Of a stretch of DNA of 14,872 bases, positions 13,787 to 14,872 are shown piece by piece. The translations under genes were made by a program, and so were the position numbers. The notes under the pieces were generated by a model, which saw only the letters and a list, made by a program, of their open reading frames with translations, ran no database searches and was not told the origin of the DNA. Source of the DNA: an uncultured Clostridia bacterium (lineage in GTDB: Bacteria; Bacillota_A; Clostridia; Oscillospirales; Acutalibacteraceae); contig CALAEU010000035.1 in NCBI GenBank assembly GCA_937891215.1, positions 1 to 14,872 of the forward strand, in the 5' to 3' direction. Position 1 is the first letter of the stretch; each line of letters opens with the position of its first letter.

Positions 13787-14872
13787 ATTAAAATCAATGA
13801 CAAAATGAAGGCGTTTTTGCCCTACATTCTTATTCCGTTAATGGTTATCGGTTTAATATTTGTTTATTCCGGTTCAGAATCAAAAGAAAAATTAGAGTAT
13901 TATCAGGTGATTGAATTATTTGATAAGGGTGAAGTAAGTGAATACGAATTAAACATTGGTACAGGCGCTCTTACCTATACATTAAAAGACAGCAGTACAG
14001 GCAGATATTCTGTTCCTAATGTCAGTATGTTTGTAAATGATATTCACGAAGATGTTGTTGAATACAATCGTGCTAACCCTGATGCTCCTATTAAATACAA
14101 CTATATTTCAGGTGCATCATATTCATTCTGGCTCCAGATAATTCCCGCTATTTTTGGCTTGGTTATAGTTGTTGGTGTTGTAGTCGTTCTTATGAAAAGA
14201 ATGAACAATTCTATAACAAGTGAAAATAACAGAGCAATGGGATTTGGTAAAGCAAGAGTAAAATTCGGTGCGGATGAAAAAAGAAAAACAACTTTTGACA
14301 AAGTTGCAGGTGCTGATGAAGAAAAAGCAGAATTAGAAGAAATTGTTGAATTCTTAAAAGATCCCCAGAAGTTTACAGATCTTGGTGCAAGAATTCCAAA
14401 AGGTGTACTTTTAGTTGGCCCTCCGGGTACTGGTAAAACTCTTTTGGCTCGTGCAGTTGCTGGTGAAGCAGATGTACCATTCTTCTCAATTTCAGGTTCT
14501 GACTTTGTTGAAATGTATGTTGGTGTCGGTGCTTCGCGTGTACGTGACCTTTTTGACCAGGCAAAGAAAAGTTCACCAGCAATTATTTTTATAGATGAAA
14601 TTGATGCTGTTGGTCGTCACAGAGGCGCAGGTATGGGCGGCGGTCACGATGAAAGAGAGCAGACTTTAAACCAGTTGCTTGTTGAAATGGACGGTTTCGG
14701 TAACAATGAAGGCGTAATTATTATTGCAGCTACTAATCGTGCAGATATTTTAGACCCAGCACTTTTGAGACCAGGTCGTTTTGACAGACGTGTTACAGTT
14801 GGTCGCCCTGACTTGAAGGGTAGAGAAGAAATTTTAAAAGTTCACGCAAAGAATAAACCTTTAGGTCCTGAT
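13787..14872 (+). CDS. ftsH: ATP-dependent zinc metalloprotease FtsH (3' end outside the window), probable ATT start
   Basis: The first 362 residues of the membrane-anchored AAA+ protease that degrades misassembled membrane proteins and selected regulators. A first transmembrane helix spans about residues 9-28 ([20 protein letters not shown]), an extracytoplasmic loop follows, and the second helix is at about 115-136 ([20 protein letters not shown]). The AAA domain begins near 168 ([13 protein letters not shown]), with Walker A GPPGTGKT (211-218), the pore motif [13 protein letters not shown] (242-254), Walker B IIFIDEID (266-273) and the second region of homology [20 protein letters not shown] (315-334). 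The zinc-protease domain with HEXXH lies beyond the window. The upstream in-frame stop is at 13778-13780, and the only well-placed initiation codon is ATT 13787; ATG 13805 would drop six residues and lacks a binding site. Confidence 0.93.
   Translation, partial: MKINDKMKAFLPYILIPLMVIGLIFVYSGSESKEKLEYYQVIELFDKGEVSEYELNIGTGALTYTLKDSSTGRYSVPNVSMFVNDIHEDVVEYNRANPDAPIKYNYISGASYSFWLQIIPAIFGLVIVVGVVVVLMKRMNNSITSENNRAMGFGKARVKFGADEKRKTTFDKVAGADEEKAELEEIVEFLKDPQKFTDLGARIPKGVLLVGPPGTGKTLLARAVAGEADVPFFSISGSDFVEMYVGVGASRVRDLFDQAKKSSPAIIFIDEIDAVGRHRGAGMGGGHDEREQTLNQLLVEMDGFGNNEGVIIIAATNRADILDPALLRPGRFDRRVTVGRPDLKGREEILKVHAKNKPLGPD

Noticed and set aside
1..14872. A defence, CRISPR or mobile-element system
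   Set aside because: No direct-repeat array, integrase, transposase, toxin-antitoxin pair or defence-type domain was seen; nearly all genes are housekeeping.

Overview
The window is AT-rich bacterial chromosome, most likely from a low-GC Gram-positive of the class Clostridia (an uncultured Oscillospirales/Eubacteriales type would fit). Pointers are an RNase J as the main RNA-decay nuclease, a membrane-bound GdpP-type c-di-AMP phosphodiesterase, the Firmicutes gene orders gdpP-rplI-dnaB and tilS-hpt-ftsH, GGAGG-like ribosome binding sites and a consensus sigma-A promoter. I cannot fix genus or species from the sequence alone. No tRNA, rRNA, CRISPR array, integrase, transposase or other mobile-element gene was seen.

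Layout. Bases 3-1488 hold a calcineurin-like/purple-acid-phosphatase-type metallophosphoesterase. Its 5' end lies outside the window, it carries a copper-amine-oxidase-N-like C-terminal domain, and a one-base frameshift near 980 interrupts it. Bases 1503-2795 encode a metallo-beta-lactamase-fold hydrolase. A stop-codon-spanning hairpin, an AT-rich short-unit repeat and a strong bidirectional terminator (2767-2920) separate this block from rnhA (RNase HI), which runs on the minus strand (2969-3406). Divergent from rnhA is a 773-residue fusion of a nucleotidyltransferase domain, a left-handed beta-helix and a phosphoglucomutase-like domain (3540-5861). Its catalytic motifs look eroded in both enzymatic halves.

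From 5845 on everything is on the plus strand and reads as a housekeeping block: a consensus promoter and structured leader, then RNase J (5994-7952), gdpP (7994-9947, broken by a one-base frameshift near 8630), rplI, dnaB, tilS, hpt and the 5' part of ftsH, which runs off the right edge. Gaps are short, and dnaB/tilS and tilS/hpt overlap, so much of the block is probably co-transcribed. It joins RNA decay, c-di-AMP turnover, a ribosomal protein, the replicative helicase, tRNA-Ile lysidine synthesis, purine salvage and membrane proteolysis.

The points I find most worth a second look are the apparent double pseudoenzyme at 3540-5861, the likely ATT start codon of ftsH, the promoter/leader ahead of RNase J, and the two single-base frameshifts, which are most simply sequencing or assembly errors. 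I did not find a convincing undescribed multi-gene system here.
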